A stretch of 64,000 bases of DNA from the NCBI GenBank assembly GCA_963800475.1, contig CAWDAZ010000004.1:744001-808000 (forward strand), given 5' to 3'. Origin of the DNA: Palsa-465 sp963800475 (GTDB taxonomy: Bacteria; Actinomycetota; Thermoleophilia; Solirubrobacterales; Solirubrobacteraceae). Made by a program: the position numbers and the translations under genes. Position 1 is the stretch's first letter. Each line of letters opens with the position of its first letter. Shown piece after piece: positions 41,626 through 49,940 of the stretch. Below the pieces are notes generated by a model. The model worked only from the letters and a program-made list of their open reading frames with translations. It made no database searches and was not told where the DNA came from.

Positions 41626-43050
41626 CTACACCTTTAGCAGCTGCGCCTTCGCCTCGTTGTACTCCGTGGCCGTGATCGCGCCGCGGTCGCGAAGCGTCTC
41701 GAGGTGCTCGAGCTGATCCGGGAGCGACGCTGTCGAGGCCGCGGAAGCGCGCTCGGGGTGCCGTCGGTCCCGGGACGCGTCCACACGGGCGCGGATTGCC
41801 GCACTCGCGTCTCCGGGCTTGGCATCCGGAAACTCGATCGCGGTCTGGCGGCGCAGGACCTCGGTCCCGAGCAACGCCAGGCACAGGAATACCACGATGC
41901 CGACGGGCGTGCCCAGCGCGTGGATCGGCTGCCAGATGAACAGCAGCACCATCACCGAGAGGACGATTGCGAAGGCCCAGCCCGGACGCTCACGGAGGAA
42001 TGGAGCCATCGCTCGGCGGCCAGCGACGGCCGGGCGAGCCGGTCCGGCGAACCATGCCGCTGCGATCACGACGATCCCGACGAGGATGAACGCGATCGCG
42101 ATCTCGGCGAGGATCTGAGTGCCGATCGCGATCGTGGCTCTGGCGGCGGGCCGCTGCGCGTCGTTGTGGACGATCGTGTTGACGACCGCCGTCTGCAGGA
42201 CGTGGCGGCCCGCCACCCCCAGCAATCCGGCGATCGCCATCGAGAAGCCGACCGACATCAGCGTCCGGCGCCGGCGACCGCGCGCCAGCCCGATCGCCAG
42301 CGCCCACAGCAGCGGCACGAGGATTGAGAACAGCAGCGCCAGGTGGCGGATCGCGTTCCCGAGGTCCTCGATCAGGCTGAGCTTGTTGGACTTGAACAGC
42401 GTCAGGTTGCCGGCGCCGGCCGGTATCTTCGCCGTGACGCTGGCCGGCAGGCCGAGCCGCGCGGCCGCCGTGGTCAGGATCTGGTGGAGGTCGAGTGTCA
42501 CTACCCCGTTGTTGACCGCGACGGGTCCCTTGCCTCCATCGACGATCGTGACCAGCAGCTGGTCGGCGCGGCGATTGGCCGCGGTCCACAGCGACTGGAC
42601 CCTCGGGCGCTGAAGCGCCGCGTCCACAGCCTTCACGGCGCCGCTCTGTAGCGCGCCTGCGGCCGGTCCTGCGAGCGGCTTCAGACGTGGCGGTAGCGCC
42701 GTCTGGAGCAGGCCCGCGACGTTGACGTTCGCGTACAGCTGATCGACGAGGTAGTTCGAGGTCGCGCTGCGAATGTCGGGGTTCTGGAGCAGCTGGGTGC
42801 TCGTATTCGCCCAATTGTCCGGGTTGAACAGCAGACGATTCGCGAACACCGACAGCATCGCGAACAGCGACAGCACGGTCGCCAGCACGATCACGCCGTT
42901 GACGAGCCACCGGCGCCCGCGGGTGATCGGCGCGGGGCGGCCGTCGCCGGTGTCGGCGGCAGCGGTCGACACCGCCGTGCCGGAGTCCTCGGCCGCCGGC
43001 TGTTCCTCGGCGGGTGGCTGTTCGTCGGTCTGTGGCTGTTCGTCGGTCAC
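41626..43050 (-). CDS. membrane protein with C-terminal SHOCT-like domain
   Basis: A 474-residue protein. An acidic Gln/Glu-rich N-terminus is followed by a helix (WLVNGVIVLATVLSLFAMLSVFANRLLF), a long extracytoplasmic domain (about 70-255), then four helices (LALLFSILVPLLWALAIGLA, MAIAGLLGVAGRH, IAIAFILVGIVVIAAAWFAG, WAFAIVLSVMVLLFIWQP). The end, QLEHLETLRDRGAITATEYNEAKAQLLKV, is a SHOCT-type short helical domain. GTG 43050 is chosen; a longer frame reaches 43218. Site 8 lies 39 bases upstream. Confidence 0.75.
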   Translation of the reverse strand: MTDEQPQTDEQPPAEEQPAAEDSGTAVSTAAADTGDGRPAPITRGRRWLVNGVIVLATVLSLFAMLSVFANRLLFNPDNWANTSTQLLQNPDIRSATSNYLVDQLYANVNVAGLLQTALPPRLKPLAGPAAGALQSGAVKAVDAALQRPRVQSLWTAANRRADQLLVTIVDGGKGPVAVNNGVVTLDLHQILTTAAARLGLPASVTAKIPAGAGNLTLFKSNKLSLIEDLGNAIRHLALLFSILVPLLWALAIGLARGRRRRTLMSVGFSMAIAGLLGVAGRHVLQTAVVNTIVHNDAQRPAARATIAIGTQILAEIAIAFILVGIVVIAAAWFAGPARPAVAGRRAMAPFLRERPGWAFAIVLSVMVLLFIWQPIHALGTPVGIVVFLCLALLGTEVLRRQTAIEFPDAKPGDASAAIRARVDASRDRRHPERASAASTASLPDQLEHLETLRDRGAITATEYNEAKAQLLKV

Positions 43051-43089
43051 GCCAACGAGAAATCGTCCGCGACCCCACGCCGGTGGGCA

Positions 43090-43106
43090 TCCCCCAAATC
43101 GGATGA
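43090..43106 (+). promoter_or_regulatory. island palindrome, site 8
   Basis: TCCCCC-AAATC-GGATGA: one mismatch. It is nearly centred between divergent starts: 39 bases from 43050 and 42 bases from 43149. Confidence 0.55.
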
Positions 43107-43148
43107 CAGAAGCCGCCGGGCCGGATGCGAGGATCTGAGCGGTACTCG

Positions 43149-43634
43149 ATGGCCGACCGCGAACGTTCACGGGGCTTTCAGCCGCTCGGAGGGATCGGAG
43201 GGCGTGCCGCGGCGGCAACGCTGCGGCCGTTGACGGAGGCCGCCTATCCGGAGCTCGAGCGGCTGATCAGCGCCGCGCTGGAGAGCGAGCGGATCCAGGA
43301 GTCGCTGCGACGGGGGCTCGAGAGCGCGGGTGCGCGCCAGCTGATCGACGACCTGTTCGACAGCGGGCTGTTCGACCACTTCGTCGACCGCCTGCTCGCC
43401 AGCCCCGGCCTGTGGCACCTCGTCGACGAGATCGCCGACAGCCCGGCGGTGACCGCGGCGATCACGCAGCAGAGCCTCGGGTTCGCCGACGTGATCGCCG
43501 ACGAGCTGCGCGCGCGCACTCGCCGCGCCGACGACTGGCTCGAGCGGGCGGTCGATCGCGTCGTGCCCGGCCGCCGCGCGCGCGCCGGCACCCGCAGCGG
43601 CCCTGAACCCGAGCCGGGTGTAGGTCCGGAATGA
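43149..43634 (+). CDS. hypothetical helical protein
   Basis: A 161-residue soluble protein made mostly of helices: LTEAAYPELERLISAALESERIQESLRRGLESAGARQLIDDLFDSGLFDHFVDRLLASPGLWHLVDEIADSPAVTAAITQQSLGFADVIADEL. A basic and then acidic low-complexity tail ends it. No family recognised beyond similarity of composition to uncharacterised actinobacterial proteins encoded beside RDD genes. The stop overlaps the start of the RDD gene (ATGA at 43631), so both are expressed together. Confidence 0.7.
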   Translation: MADRERSRGFQPLGGIGGRAAAATLRPLTEAAYPELERLISAALESERIQESLRRGLESAGARQLIDDLFDSGLFDHFVDRLLASPGLWHLVDEIADSPAVTAAITQQSLGFADVIADELRARTRRADDWLERAVDRVVPGRRARAGTRSGPEPEPGVGPE

Positions 43635-44170
43635 CCGGCGAGCGCCACTACATCGGTCTCGCCACGCGCGTGCTCGCGTTCGTATTCGACGCGGCCCTGA
43701 TCAACCTCGTCGCGCTGCTCGTGTCGCTGGGCGCGGCGCTGATCCTGTCGCTGTTCCACGTCGCCGGCGACCTCAAACCGGTGCTGGTCACGATCGGCGC
43801 GGTCATCTACGCGCTTTGGTCGATCGGCTACTTCGTGGGGTTCTGGTCCTCGCAGACGGGCGAGACCCCCGGCGACCGGGTGATGCGAATCCGGGTCGTC
43901 GCTGCCGACGGCGGGCGGGTCAAGCCGCGGCGCGCGGCGCTGAGGGCGGTCGCGCTGGTGATCGGAACGATCCCGCTGTTCGCGGGCGAGCTGCTGATCC
44001 TGTTCGACGGTCGCCGGCGCGCCTTTCACGACCTTGTCGCGCGCACGGTCGTGGTCGAATCGCCGACCCTGTCGCCTGCAATCGTGCGCCGGGAGCGCCG
44101 GCGCCAGGAGCGGGCGCTCCGCTCACCCCATTCGGATGATGAGCGGGCCGCGTCCGTCTCCCAAGCTTGA
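43631..44170 (+). CDS. RDD family membrane protein
   Basis: A 179-residue protein with the RDD architecture: YIGLATRVLAFVFDAALINLVALLV (the R and D residues of the name), a second helix pair (VLVTIGAVIYALWSIGYFVGFW), TPGDRVMRIRVV, then PRRAALRAVALVIGTIPLFAGELLILFD. RRRAFHDLVARTVVV closes the domain. RDD proteins are often transporters or accessory membrane proteins. The 3' end of this coding sequence carries palindrome site 9. Confidence 0.82.
   Translation: MTGERHYIGLATRVLAFVFDAALINLVALLVSLGAALILSLFHVAGDLKPVLVTIGAVIYALWSIGYFVGFWSSQTGETPGDRVMRIRVVAADGGRVKPRRAALRAVALVIGTIPLFAGELLILFDGRRRAFHDLVARTVVVESPTLSPAIVRRERRRQERALRSPHSDDERAASVSQA
44123..44139 (+). promoter_or_regulatory. island palindrome, site 9
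   Basis: TCACCC-CATTC-GGATGA: exact match. It lies 63 bases upstream of the DUF1269 gene start, inside the last codons of the RDD gene. Confidence 0.55.
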
Positions 44171-44202
44171 TCTCGACGACACGTCGAAAGGAGAAGACCA
44201 CG

Positions 44203-44709
44203 ATGGCAACACTGGTTGCGATCGGCTATCCCGACCAGGGAACGGCCGAGCAGGCTAGGAAGACGGTTCAGCAACTCGAGGCCGAGCTCGTGATCCAGGC
44301 CGATCAGGTCGCGGCGATCTCGCGCGACCTTGACGGCAAGTACCACGTCCACACGACCCACGGCGGCGCGTCCGCTGGGGGCGGCGCGATCTGGGGAAGC
44401 TTCTGGGGCCTGTTGTTCGGGTTGCTGTTCTTCGTCCCGTTTGCAGGGCTGGCCCTCGGGGCCGGGTTCGGAGCGCTGTTCGGCCACCTGGGCGAGAAGG
44501 GCATCGACAAGGCGTTCCAGGAGCAGGTCCGCGATTACGTAAAGCCGGGAACCTCGGCGCTGTTCATGGTGATCGAGCAGGCGACGCCGGACAAGGCGGT
44601 CGCGGCGCTCGAGCAGTACGGAGGCACCGTGATCAAGACCTCGCTGTCCGAGGAGGACACCAAGAAGCTGCAGGAAGCACTGACGCCGGACGCCGCGCCG
44701 GCCTCCTGA
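44203..44709 (+). CDS. DUF1269 family protein
   Basis: A 168-residue protein of the DUF1269 family. It begins MATLVAIGYPDQGTAEQARKTVQQLEAE, has a Gly-rich hydrophobic middle (GGGAIWGSFWGLLFGLLFFVPFAGLALGAGFGALFG) that could be one long or two short membrane segments, then YVKPGTSALFMVIEQATPDKAVAALEQYGGTVIKTSL. GAAAGGAG precedes the ATG. Role unknown; family members often appear among stress genes. Site 9 is in its promoter. Confidence 0.85.
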   Translation: MATLVAIGYPDQGTAEQARKTVQQLEAELVIQADQVAAISRDLDGKYHVHTTHGGASAGGGAIWGSFWGLLFGLLFFVPFAGLALGAGFGALFGHLGEKGIDKAFQEQVRDYVKPGTSALFMVIEQATPDKAVAALEQYGGTVIKTSLSEEDTKKLQEALTPDAAPAS

Positions 44710-44726
44710 GGAAGCCGGCTTGGATT

Positions 44727-44758
44727 GCTGCTGCCGGCCAACCGGAGCCGGCAGCAGC
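44727..44758. terminator. hairpin after DUF1269 gene
   Basis: GCTGCTGCCGGC and GCCGGCAGCAGC form a perfect 12-bp stem with an 8-base loop, starting 17 bases after the stop codon. No T-run. It could end the DUF1269 transcript or act in the leader of the next gene. Confidence 0.65.
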
Positions 44759-44790
44759 GTCGGTCACAGGTCTAGACGAAAGGAGAACCG

Positions 44791-45135
44791 ATGGGTGTGG
44801 TCGGAGCTGATACGCATCAGACGCTGTCCGGGATCGCGACCGGCGACAGCGAGGTGATGGAGACGGTGATGGGCCTCCGCGAGCTGAATCGCGAGGGCAG
44901 CGGTCTCGACGACCGGAGCTTCGCGCTCGTGAAGATCGCCGCGCTGATCGCGATGGATGCGCCGCCGGCGTCGTACGTGTGGCAGGTCGGCAACGCGCTC
45001 GAGGCGGGGGTCACCCCGGAGGACATCCTCGGCGTGCTGTTCGCGGTCGCCCCGCAGGTGGGCGGGCCACGCGTGATCGCCGCCGGGCCGGAGATCATGC
45101 TGGCGCTCGGGCTGCCGCTCCCCGACGAGCAGTAG
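44791..45135 (+). CDS. CMD-fold protein without CxxC (paralog 3)
   Basis: A 114-residue protein: EVMETVMGLRELN...LDDRSFALVKIAALIAMDAPPASYVWQVGNALEAGVTPEDILGVLFAVAPQVGGPRVIAAGPEIMLALGLPLPDEQ. The fold matches AhpD/CMD, but WQVGNALEAG has no Cys. Closest internal relatives are at 38569 and 41258. GAAAGGAG precedes the ATG. Followed by a SHOCT protein after 9 bases, so an operon. Confidence 0.78.
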   Translation: MGVVGADTHQTLSGIATGDSEVMETVMGLRELNREGSGLDDRSFALVKIAALIAMDAPPASYVWQVGNALEAGVTPEDILGVLFAVAPQVGGPRVIAAGPEIMLALGLPLPDEQ

Positions 45136-45144
45136 GAGGTCGCG

Positions 45145-45441
45145 ATGCCATTCATGAGACGCCGCCCGTTGCTGCGGGCGGCCGCGATCGGCGGCGGCGC
45201 ATACGCAATGGGCAAGCACCGGGCGCGGTCGCAGGAGGAGCAGCAGCAGGAGGCCTACGCCCAAGGCCAACAGGACGCGCCTGGACAGCAGGCGGCGACG
45301 GTGCCACCGGCTGCGCCCGCATCCAGCGGGATCACGCAGGAGGACACCGAGCGGCTCGCCGAGCTCGGCCGGCTGCACGAGTCCGGGGTCCTGACCGACG
45401 AGGAGTTCGCGCAGCAGAAGGCGAGGATCCTCGGAGTGTGA
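45145..45441 (+). CDS. SHOCT domain protein
   Basis: A 98-residue protein: basic N-terminus with a short Ala/Gly stretch (LLRAAAIGGGAYAMGK), a Gln/Glu/Pro/Ala linker, and a C-terminal SHOCT domain (DTERLAELGRLHESGVLTDEEFAQQKARILGV). This resembles the tail of the 41626 membrane protein. SHOCT domains are protein-binding or oligomerising modules. Translated just after the third CMD-fold gene. Confidence 0.82.
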   Translation: MPFMRRRPLLRAAAIGGGAYAMGKHRARSQEEQQQEAYAQGQQDAPGQQAATVPPAAPASSGITQEDTERLAELGRLHESGVLTDEEFAQQKARILGV

Positions 45442-45457
45442 GCCTGGTCCGGCTCAG

Positions 45458-46099
45458 TCACGAGGCCCGGCCGGGCTCCGTTCGTGCGGCCTCGGGGGCT
45501 CGTTCGGTCCGGTAAAGAATCCGTGCCAGCGCGATCGCGACCAGATGCGCGCGCGAACGCGCGCCTGTCTTGGTCATCGCGTTCCGCGTATGCGTACGGA
45601 CCGTGTTATGCGCGATGTGGAGCTCCTCGGCGATCTCGGGCCCGGTCGCGCCCAGCGCGATCAGCCGCACGACGTCGAGCTCGCGGTGGGTGAGCTTCTG
45701 GACCGAGGCGACGGCCGAGGTAGAGGCGCTCGGTCGCCTGCCGCGGCGGCTGCTCGCGATCACGACGAACAAGACCAGCGTCTTTCCGTTGACGGTCGCT
45801 GGGTGCCCCGCCGCCTCGACGGTCACCTGTCCTCCGTCGTTTCGGCGGAGGTGGGCTACGGCAGTGAACTGGCTCTGCCCGAGCAGCGCGCGCCACTCGC
45901 GCGGGGTCACCAGCGGCCCCCCGATCACGAGCTCGTATACGGGCCGGCCGATCAGGCTGCCCAGCGGATATCCGAGCAGTTGCAGGTAGGCGCCGTTGAC
46001 GTCGACGTGGCAGCGGCGGTCGTCGAGCAGCACCATCGGATTCCGCGAGCGCTTGAACGCCTCATCGAACAGCGTCTGCCAACCGGTGTCGAGCGCCAT
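45458..46099 (-). CDS. PAS-LuxR transcriptional regulator
   Basis: A 213-residue one-component regulator. A PAS domain spans about 10-120 (FKRSRNPMVLLDDRRCHVDVNGAYLQLLGYPLGSLIGRPVYELV) and a LuxR-type HTH lies at 145-205 (LTHRELDVVRLIALGATGPEIAEELHIAHNTVRTHTRNAMTKTGARSRAHLVAIAL). It senses a small ligand, redox or light state through the PAS domain. A possible, unproven candidate for the palindrome regulon. Convergent with the SHOCT gene. Confidence 0.85.
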   Translation of the reverse strand: MALDTGWQTLFDEAFKRSRNPMVLLDDRRCHVDVNGAYLQLLGYPLGSLIGRPVYELVIGGPLVTPREWRALLGQSQFTAVAHLRRNDGGQVTVEAAGHPATVNGKTLVLFVVIASSRRGRRPSASTSAVASVQKLTHRELDVVRLIALGATGPEIAEELHIAHNTVRTHTRNAMTKTGARSRAHLVAIALARILYRTERAPEAARTEPGRAS

Positions 46100-46145
46100 G
46101 GCGAAACTTTGCCAGCCCTGCGCCTGACTTCAAGGTGGACCGCCT

Positions 46146-46892
46146 CTACAGCGGCGTCGTGTACGCGCCCGTGATCCCGCCGTCGACCAGGAACGCGGTC
46201 GCGTTCACGTAGCTCGACTCGTCGCCGGCGAGGAACAGCGCGGCGTTCGCGATCTCCTCGGCGCGCGCGAAGCGACCCATCGGAACGTGCACGAGCCGGC
46301 GCGCGGCCTGCTCGGCGTCCTTGGCGTACAGCTCGCGCAGCAGCGGCGTGTCGACCGGCCCCGGGCACAGCGCGTTGACCCGAACCCCGCGGCGCGCGAA
46401 CTCGACCCCGAGCTCACGGGATAGGGCTAGCACGCCGCCTTTGGAGGCGGTGTACGAGATCTGCGAAGTCGCGGACCCAAGCACGGCGACGAACGACGCA
46501 GTGTTGATCACCGACCCCCCGCCGCCGTCGAGCAGGTGTGGGATGCCGTGCTTGCAGCACAGGAAGACGCTGCGCAGGTTCGCGGCCTGCACGCGCTCCC
46601 ACGCCTCCAGCGAGCTGTCGAGCACGGAGGCGTCGTCGGTGGGGGAGATGCCGGCGTTGTTGAACAGCACGTCGATGCGGCCGAGCTCCTCGCGCACGCG
46701 CGCGTAGACAGACTCGACCGCCGCCTCGTCGGTCAGGTCGGCCTGCAGCGACAGCGCGCCGACGGAGTGCCCGCGCAGATCGACGCCGACGACTCGCGCG
46801 CCCTCGCGCGCGAACAGCTCGGCGCTGGCCGTCCCGATCCCGCCGGCTGCGCCGGTGATCACGCACACCTTGTCCTCGAGTCGCCCGCTCAT
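46146..46892 (-). CDS. SDR family oxidoreductase
   Basis: A 248-residue classical short-chain dehydrogenase. TGAAGGIGTA binds the cofactor, VDLRG suggests NAD preference (Asp after the second strand), LFNNAG and VINTASF follow, and the catalytic YTASK is at about 152-156. A general oxidoreductase for an alcohol or ketone. ATG 46892 overlaps the ALDH stop (ATGA), so it is the last gene of the operon. Confidence 0.87.
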   Translation of the reverse strand: MSGRLEDKVCVITGAAGGIGTASAELFAREGARVVGVDLRGHSVGALSLQADLTDEAAVESVYARVREELGRIDVLFNNAGISPTDDASVLDSSLEAWERVQAANLRSVFLCCKHGIPHLLDGGGGSVINTASFVAVLGSATSQISYTASKGGVLALSRELGVEFARRGVRVNALCPGPVDTPLLRELYAKDAEQAARRLVHVPMGRFARAEEIANAALFLAGDESSYVNATAFLVDGGITGAYTTPL

Positions 46893-48268
46893 CCGTCGGT
46901 TGCGTAGTAGATCGTTTTCACCTCGGTGTATGCGTCGAGCGCGTGCGGGCCGAGCTCGCGTCCGTAGCCTGACTGCTTGAACCCGCCGAACGGCGTCGCG
47001 ACGCGCACCGAGGTGTTGGAGTTGATCGACAGGACGCCTACGTCGATCGCGCGGGCGACCCGGAGTGCTCGGGCGCCGTCGCGAGTCCAGATCGATCCCG
47101 AGAGCCCGTAGATCGTGTCGTTGGCGAGTCGGATCGCCTCGTCCTCGCCGTCGAACGGGATCACGGCCGCGACCGGTCCGAACACCTCCTCGCGAGCCAC
47201 TCGCGCGGCCGGATCGACCGGACATAGCACGGTCGGCGGGAACCAGTAGCCGGGCCCGTCGGGCGCGCTCCCGCGGATCGCGACTGGCGCTTCGCCGTCG
47301 ACGAACGAGGCGACCGTCTCGCGCTGCGCCGCCGAAATCAACGGGCCCATCTGCGTCCGCTCGTCGAGCGGATCGCCGACCCGGATCGAGCTCACGGCGC
47401 GCTCGAGGTGGTCCATGAACTCGTCGAGCGCCGAGCGCTCGACGAGGATCCGCGACCGGGCGCAGCAGTCCTGGCCGGCGTTCCCGAACACGGCGCTTGG
47501 CGCGGCCGCGGCCGCGGCCCCAAGGTCGGCGTCGGCGAACACGACGTTCGGGGATTTGCCGCCGAGCTCGAGCGTCACCCGCTTGATCGTGTGCGCCGCC
47601 CCGGCCGCAATCGACCTGCCGACATCGGTCGAGCCGGTGAACGCGATCTTCGCGACGTCGGGATGCTCGACGAGCCGCGCGCCGACGACGCTGCCGGGCC
47701 CGACGACCACGTTAACCACCCCCTCGGGGATCCCGGCGGCCTGCGCGATCTTTTCGAAGCGCAGCGCGGTCAGCGGCGTCAGCTCGGCCGGTTTGAGCAC
47801 CACCGTGTTCCCCGCGGCGAGCGCGGGCCCGAGCTTCCACGCGGCGATCACCAGCGGGAAGTTCCACGGCACGATCAGCCCGACGACCCCGAGCGGCTCC
47901 CGGACCGTGAACGCCTGGCCGCCGGCGACCGGGATCGTGTCGCCGAGCAGCCGCTCCGGAGCACCGGCGTAGTAACGGAAGGTGTCGACGACCATGTCCA
48001 TCTCCCCGCGGGCGTCGGCGATCGGCTTGCCGGCGTTGCGCGCCTCGACTTCGGCGAGGTAGTCACGGTGAGAAGCGAGCGCATCGGCCAGCGCGTGCAC
48101 GCGTGCCGCGCGCACGGCCGGTGCCATCGCCCGCCACGCGGGGAACGCCTCTCGCGCGCGGGCGACCGCCGCGTCGACCTCGTCAACGCCCGCGCGCTGC
48201 ACCTCTGTGAGCACCGCCTCGGTGGCGGGCTCGACGACCGAGAGGGTGTCGGCCAGCTTGCTAGCCAC
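46889..48268 (-). CDS. aldehyde dehydrogenase
   Basis: A 459-residue NAD(P)-dependent aldehyde dehydrogenase. VPWNFPLVIAAWKLGPALAAGN is the family block, FTGSTDVGRSIA the cofactor region, the general-base Glu is in LELGGKSPNVVFADAD and the nucleophile Cys in FGNAGQDCCARSR. It oxidises an aldehyde, possibly an amino- or gamma-glutamylaminoaldehyde given the operon (GS-like, permease). Overlaps the APC permease gene by 8 bases. Confidence 0.9.
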   Translation of the reverse strand: MASKLADTLSVVEPATEAVLTEVQRAGVDEVDAAVARAREAFPAWRAMAPAVRAARVHALADALASHRDYLAEVEARNAGKPIADARGEMDMVVDTFRYYAGAPERLLGDTIPVAGGQAFTVREPLGVVGLIVPWNFPLVIAAWKLGPALAAGNTVVLKPAELTPLTALRFEKIAQAAGIPEGVVNVVVGPGSVVGARLVEHPDVAKIAFTGSTDVGRSIAAGAAHTIKRVTLELGGKSPNVVFADADLGAAAAAAPSAVFGNAGQDCCARSRILVERSALDEFMDHLERAVSSIRVGDPLDERTQMGPLISAAQRETVASFVDGEAPVAIRGSAPDGPGYWFPPTVLCPVDPAARVAREEVFGPVAAVIPFDGEDEAIRLANDTIYGLSGSIWTRDGARALRVARAIDVGVLSINSNTSVRVATPFGGFKQSGYGRELGPHALDAYTEVKTIYYATDG

Positions 48269-49892
48269 CCATCGGCTGCCGCGTGGTCGCGGTTTGGGCG
48301 ACGACCGGCTCGACTTCCGGTATGTCGATCGTACGGATCGGTCCCTTGAACGTTCTGCGCGCCGAGACCAGGTACCAGACCGTGACCGCCACCATCACGG
48401 CAATCGTCACGATCGGCGCGTAGTTCACCGACGACCAGCTGAACCCCTTGTTCCACGGCACGGCGGCCGGCGTGAACGGCAGGCAGAAGATGACAACACA
48501 GATCGCGACCCAGATCGTCGCGATCAGGTTGTTCCACCTGTACTTGCGGCCGAGCGTCCACGGGCCGGGCTTGAAGTCGGCTCCCTTCCGCCAGCGCAGG
48601 AACACCGGGATCGTGTACGCGATGTACAGCCCGATCACCGAGATCGACGTGACCGCGAGGAACGCGACCGGGGTGCCCTTCGAGTTCGGGAAGTACGCGG
48701 GGATCGTGACGAGCAGGGCGAACACGCATACGAACAGGACCGCCCAGGTGGGGGTTCGGTTCTTGCCGAGCCGCCGCCACAGCGAGTGACCCGGAACCGC
48801 GCCGTCGCGCGAGAACGCGAACGTCATCCGCGACGCGCTCGTGACGCACGCCATCCCGCAGAACAGCTGCCCGACGACGGAGATGAGCAGCACGGCCTTG
48901 GCGGCAGCGGAGCTGAGCGCGGTCGTGAAGATCGCGATCGACGGGTACGCGGACGAGAGGATCGTCGACTCCTTCGACTTCTGGATCGCGAACGTGATCG
49001 CGAGCAGCACGATCCAGCCGATCACCGCGGAGTAGAACACCGAGCGCCAGATCCCTTTCGGTGCCGACTCAGCGGCGCCGTGGGTCTCCTCGGAGACGTG
49101 GGCGGAGGCGTCGTACCCGGTGATCGTGTACATCGTCAGCAGGAACCCGAGCGGAAGCACGTACAGCCAGAAGAACGGGACGGTCGTGGATCCGCCCTTG
49201 AAGCCGGAGTTGTTGATCGTGTGCCCGAACACGTAGCCGATGCTCGCGTGGTGGGCGGGCCCTACCGCGAGGATCACGACGATCACCGCCACCCCGATCA
49301 CGTGCCACCAGACGGAGATCCCGTTGAACAGCGACACGAGATGGCTGCGGAACGCATTGATCGCGCCGTGGAGGATCAGGATCAGCACGAACATCGCGAA
49401 GATCACGTGCGCCGTGTAGTGGACGTTGGTGGCGGCCGCCGCCTTACCGAAGTTGAAGACGATGTGGGCGTTGTAGAGGCCGAGCAGGTTCGTGAGGAAC
49501 GCCGCGCAGACGTAGTCGACCGACGCCACGACGGCGACCAGGCCGATCAGGTTGAACCAGCCGGTGAACCATCCCCAGCCGGCGCCGCCCAGCTTGGAGG
49601 CCCAGTAGTAGATCCCGCCCGCGGTCGGGAACGCGGATGCAAGCTCGGACATCCCGAACGCGACCGTCAGGATCAGCGCGCTGATCAGCGGCCACGCGAT
49701 CGAGATCGCGATCGGTCCGCCGTTGTTGAGCGCCTGCCCGTACGTCGTGAAGCACCCGGCGAGCACGGAGATGATCGAGAACGAGATCGCGAAGTTCGCG
49801 AATCGGCTCCAGCCCCGGTTCAGCTCCTGCTTGTACCCGAGTTCGGCGAGCTTCTGCTCGTCCGACGACAGCGCTTCGGTACTGGTCGCCAT
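48261..49892 (-). CDS. APC family amino acid/amine permease
   Basis: A 543-residue transporter with 12 or more helices. LNRGWSRFANFAISFSIISVLAGCFTTYGQALNNGGPIAIS is the APC start and SELASAFPTAGGIYYWASKLGG the second signature. It takes up an amino acid, polyamine or similar amine. Part of the five-gene operon with the GS-like enzyme, FadR-type regulator, ALDH and SDR. Confidence 0.88.
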   Translation of the reverse strand: MATSTEALSSDEQKLAELGYKQELNRGWSRFANFAISFSIISVLAGCFTTYGQALNNGGPIAISIAWPLISALILTVAFGMSELASAFPTAGGIYYWASKLGGAGWGWFTGWFNLIGLVAVVASVDYVCAAFLTNLLGLYNAHIVFNFGKAAAATNVHYTAHVIFAMFVLILILHGAINAFRSHLVSLFNGISVWWHVIGVAVIVVILAVGPAHHASIGYVFGHTINNSGFKGGSTTVPFFWLYVLPLGFLLTMYTITGYDASAHVSEETHGAAESAPKGIWRSVFYSAVIGWIVLLAITFAIQKSKESTILSSAYPSIAIFTTALSSAAAKAVLLISVVGQLFCGMACVTSASRMTFAFSRDGAVPGHSLWRRLGKNRTPTWAVLFVCVFALLVTIPAYFPNSKGTPVAFLAVTSISVIGLYIAYTIPVFLRWRKGADFKPGPWTLGRKYRWNNLIATIWVAICVVIFCLPFTPAAVPWNKGFSWSSVNYAPIVTIAVMVAVTVWYLVSARRTFKGPIRTIDIPEVEPVVAQTATTRQPMGG

Positions 49893-49940
49893 CCGGCCCC
49901 TCCTCGTAAAGGTCTGGTGATCCTTCCTTAGCGGGGGACC

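Noticed and set aside
48207..49931. 574-residue plus-strand frame opposite the permease gene
   Set aside because: Highly charged Arg/Asp/Glu repeats typical of shadows of hydrophobic proteins.
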